Below are positions 33,496-34,762 of a DNA stretch of 34,762 nt, piece by piece; the stretch's first letter is position 1; each line of letters starts with the position of its first letter. Below the pieces are notes generated by a model. It saw only the letters and a list, made by a program, of their open reading frames with translations, was not told where the DNA came from and made no database searches. The position numbers and the translations under genes were made by a program. Source of the DNA: Saccharomonospora halophila 8 (GTDB lineage Bacteria; Actinomycetota; Actinomycetes; Mycobacteriales; Pseudonocardiaceae); the NCBI RefSeq assembly GCF_000383775.1, contig NZ_KB912564.1:87317-122078 (forward strand), given 5' to 3'.

Positions 33496-34008
33496 GTGTC
33501 AGAGCTGCCCAATGCCCAGCGGGAGTTCCGCTCCGCGATGGCCAGACTGCCCGCGGCCGTGAACGTGATCACGACCGACGGAGCACTCGGTCCGGCCGGG
33601 ATGACCGTGAGCGCGACCTGCTCGGTGACCGACACTCCGCCGACGATGCTGGTGTGCGTGAACCGGTCGAGTCGCTCGCACGACATCGTCACCGCGAACG
33701 GGCGCGTCGCGGTCAACGTGCTCGGCGCGGACCACGACGAACTCGCGCTCCACTTCGCCGGTGCGACACAGGTTCCGACCGCGGAACGGTTCGCCGAAGG
33801 GGCCTGGGATTTCGACACGCACGGTGTTCCGGTGCTGCAGGACGCGCTCGTCTCCGTGGTCGGCCGGATCGTGGCCGACCGTACGCTCGGCTCCCATTCG
33901 GTGCTGTTCGTCGAGGTCGATGCGGTGCACACGCACGAGAACACCGGAGCGCTGGTCTATTTCCACCATCGGTTCCACAGCCTCGCCACGCCTTCGCTCA
34001 GCGCGTAG
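33496..34008 (+). CDS. iacG: flavin reductase (IacG-like)
   Basis: A 170-residue flavin:NAD(P)H oxidoreductase of the HpaC/flavin_reduct family. It shows FRSAMARLPAAVNVITTDG, GPAGMTVSATCSVTDTPPTMLVCVNR (flavin-binding region) and a late GALVYFHHRFHSL. It supplies reduced flavin to a two-component monooxygenase; the obvious partner is the enzyme at 30526-31695 across the divergent promoter. GTG 33496 follows AGGAGG. It starts 114 nt after the PAS kinase, so it may share its transcript. Confidence 0.88.
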   Translation: MSELPNAQREFRSAMARLPAAVNVITTDGALGPAGMTVSATCSVTDTPPTMLVCVNRSSRSHDIVTANGRVAVNVLGADHDELALHFAGATQVPTAERFAEGAWDFDTHGVPVLQDALVSVVGRIVADRTLGSHSVLFVEVDAVHTHENTGALVYFHHRFHSLATPSLSA

Positions 34009-34045
34009 GCACCGGATGCGTGACCACGGTGCGAAGGAGGACCGC

Positions 34046-34321
34046 GTGAACGAGCAGGACGACGGCATCCGGATGACACTGACCTGCTACACCGACACCC
34101 ACGGCTACGGCTGGCGGCACGTCGACCTCTTCGAGCACTACCGGGACGGCCGGGAGCGGAGCTGGGTGCACTGGCAGGTACCCGAGGACGGGCCCGAGGC
34201 GGCCGACGCCGTGACCGCGGCGGTGGAACCGCTGCTTCGGCGCACCTCGGAGTGGCGACACGGGGTGAGCGCGAGCGGCATGGATTTCTGGGTCGCCGAC
34301 GCGGCCTGGGACGAACTGTGA
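34046..34321 (+). CDS. small uncharacterised protein of the auxin-degradation locus
   Basis: A 91-residue soluble acidic protein starting with GTG behind AAGGAGG. It reads GIRMTLTCYTDTHGYGWRHVDLFEHYRDGRERSWVHWQ and ends ASGMDFWVADAAWDEL. I do not recognise a family. Aromatic residues and His are frequent. Its stop overlaps the amidase start by GTGA (34318-34321), so the two are translationally coupled, which points to a function with the amidase. It may be the counterpart of the small IacI protein of other clusters, but I cannot show that by sequence. Confidence 0.6.
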   Translation: MNEQDDGIRMTLTCYTDTHGYGWRHVDLFEHYRDGRERSWVHWQVPEDGPEAADAVTAAVEPLLRRTSEWRHGVSASGMDFWVADAAWDEL

Positions 34322-34762
34322 CAGGCCCGGCAGCACCTCAGCGGCCGTGGTCACTGCGCGAGCTGCACGACGACCTCCGGGCCGGGCGGACGACCACCGC
34401 GGACGCGCTGGCGCGCACGCATGCCGCCACGGACGAGACCGACTCCGACGTACGCGCCTGGGTGGCACGGCACCCGCAGCCCGAAGCGGACGACACCGGC
34501 CCGCTCGGTGGCGTTCCGCTCGGCGTGAAGGACATCATCGACGTCGCGGGCTTCCCGACGAAATGCGGCACGACACTGCGGCAGGACGCCGCCCCGGCCG
34601 ACACGGACGCGGCGATCGTCACGTCGTGGCGGCAGGCAGGCGCGATTCCGATCGGCAAGACCGTCACCACCGAGTTCGCCTACTTCGCGCCAGGGCCCAC
34701 GCGCAACCCTCGCGCGCCCGGTCACACGCCGGGCGGCTCGTCGAGCGGGTCCGCCGCCGCCG
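34318..34762 (+). CDS. iacH: amidase signature enzyme, N-terminal part (IacH-like, partial)
   Basis: The window ends inside this gene; 148 codons are visible. It starts with GTG overlapping the previous stop. The amidase-signature lysine is Lys71 in GVPLGVKDIID, and the Gly/Ser-rich segment TPGGSSSGSAAA, carrying the cis-serine, is present at the very end. CGTTLRQDAAPADTDAAIVTSWRQAGAIPIGKT matches the family between them. The nucleophilic serine lies beyond the window. iac clusters include an amidase (IacH), which supports the assignment; the amide it cleaves is unknown here. Confidence 0.8.
   Translation, partial: MTGPAAPQRPWSLRELHDDLRAGRTTTADALARTHAATDETDSDVRAWVARHPQPEADDTGPLGGVPLGVKDIIDVAGFPTKCGTTLRQDAAPADTDAAIVTSWRQAGAIPIGKTVTTEFAYFAPGPTRNPRAPGHTPGGSSSGSAAA

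Noticed and set aside
1-34762. CRISPR arrays, rRNA genes or phage structural genes
   Set aside because: No regularly spaced repeats, no rRNA-like sequence and no capsid, tail or terminase-like proteins were seen.

Overview
This is a GC-rich, densely coded window of an actinobacterial chromosome. The evidence is high GC with GTG/TTG starts, leaderless-looking promoters, an S-adenosyl methyltransferase of the actinobacterial DUF574 type, and an inhibitor-I36 secreted protein. The gene style suggests Pseudonocardiales, but the genus cannot be fixed from the sequence alone.

Layout. (1) 1-1725: the tail of an IclR-type regulator followed by glycerol kinase glpK. (2) 2200-8924: a cell-envelope stress/efflux module. 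A secreted lipoprotein diverges from an OmpR-type response regulator. A membrane-fusion protein/ABC ATPase/MacB-FtsX permease operon diverges from a membrane histidine kinase. The two divergent intergenic regions share a 28-nt motif (23/28 identical), so this looks like one regulon. (3) 8940-12810: a secreted multidomain GH97 glycosidase lying between two transposase remnants. (4) 12866-16962: a SAM methyltransferase, tRNA-Leu(GAG), an AbrB-like protein plus tyrosine recombinase pair coupled by a GTGA overlap, a broken rearranged second copy of that pair on the other side of the tRNA, and a secreted I36-type protein. (5) 17000-21739: an EutH-type transporter and an FAD-linked lactone/alditol oxidase, divergent from a GntR/FCD regulator and a Cache-domain protein; a 23-codon leader ORF and a perfect hairpin precede the oxidase. 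(6) 21888-22710: an IS5-type transposase remnant fused to a truncated acyl-CoA synthetase. (7) 22820-34762: a large aromatic-catabolism locus.

The most interesting part is region 7. The leftward operon encodes an acyl-CoA-dehydrogenase-fold monooxygenase, a small unknown protein, Rieske dioxygenase alpha and beta subunits, an SDR, a phthalate-dioxygenase-type reductase, then catB, catA, catC and a damaged benE-like transporter gene. The rightward arm encodes a soluble PAS histidine kinase, a flavin reductase, a small unknown protein and an amidase cut by the window end. This content matches the iac set for indole-3-acetic acid (auxin) degradation known from proteobacteria. Here it is joined directly to the ortho-cleavage cat genes, so the locus would convert auxin to catechol and on to beta-ketoadipate enol-lactone. 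The identification rests on gene content and recognisable families; the substrate is inferred, not shown.

The window also carries at least four transposase remnants, which indicates repeated rearrangement between these modules.
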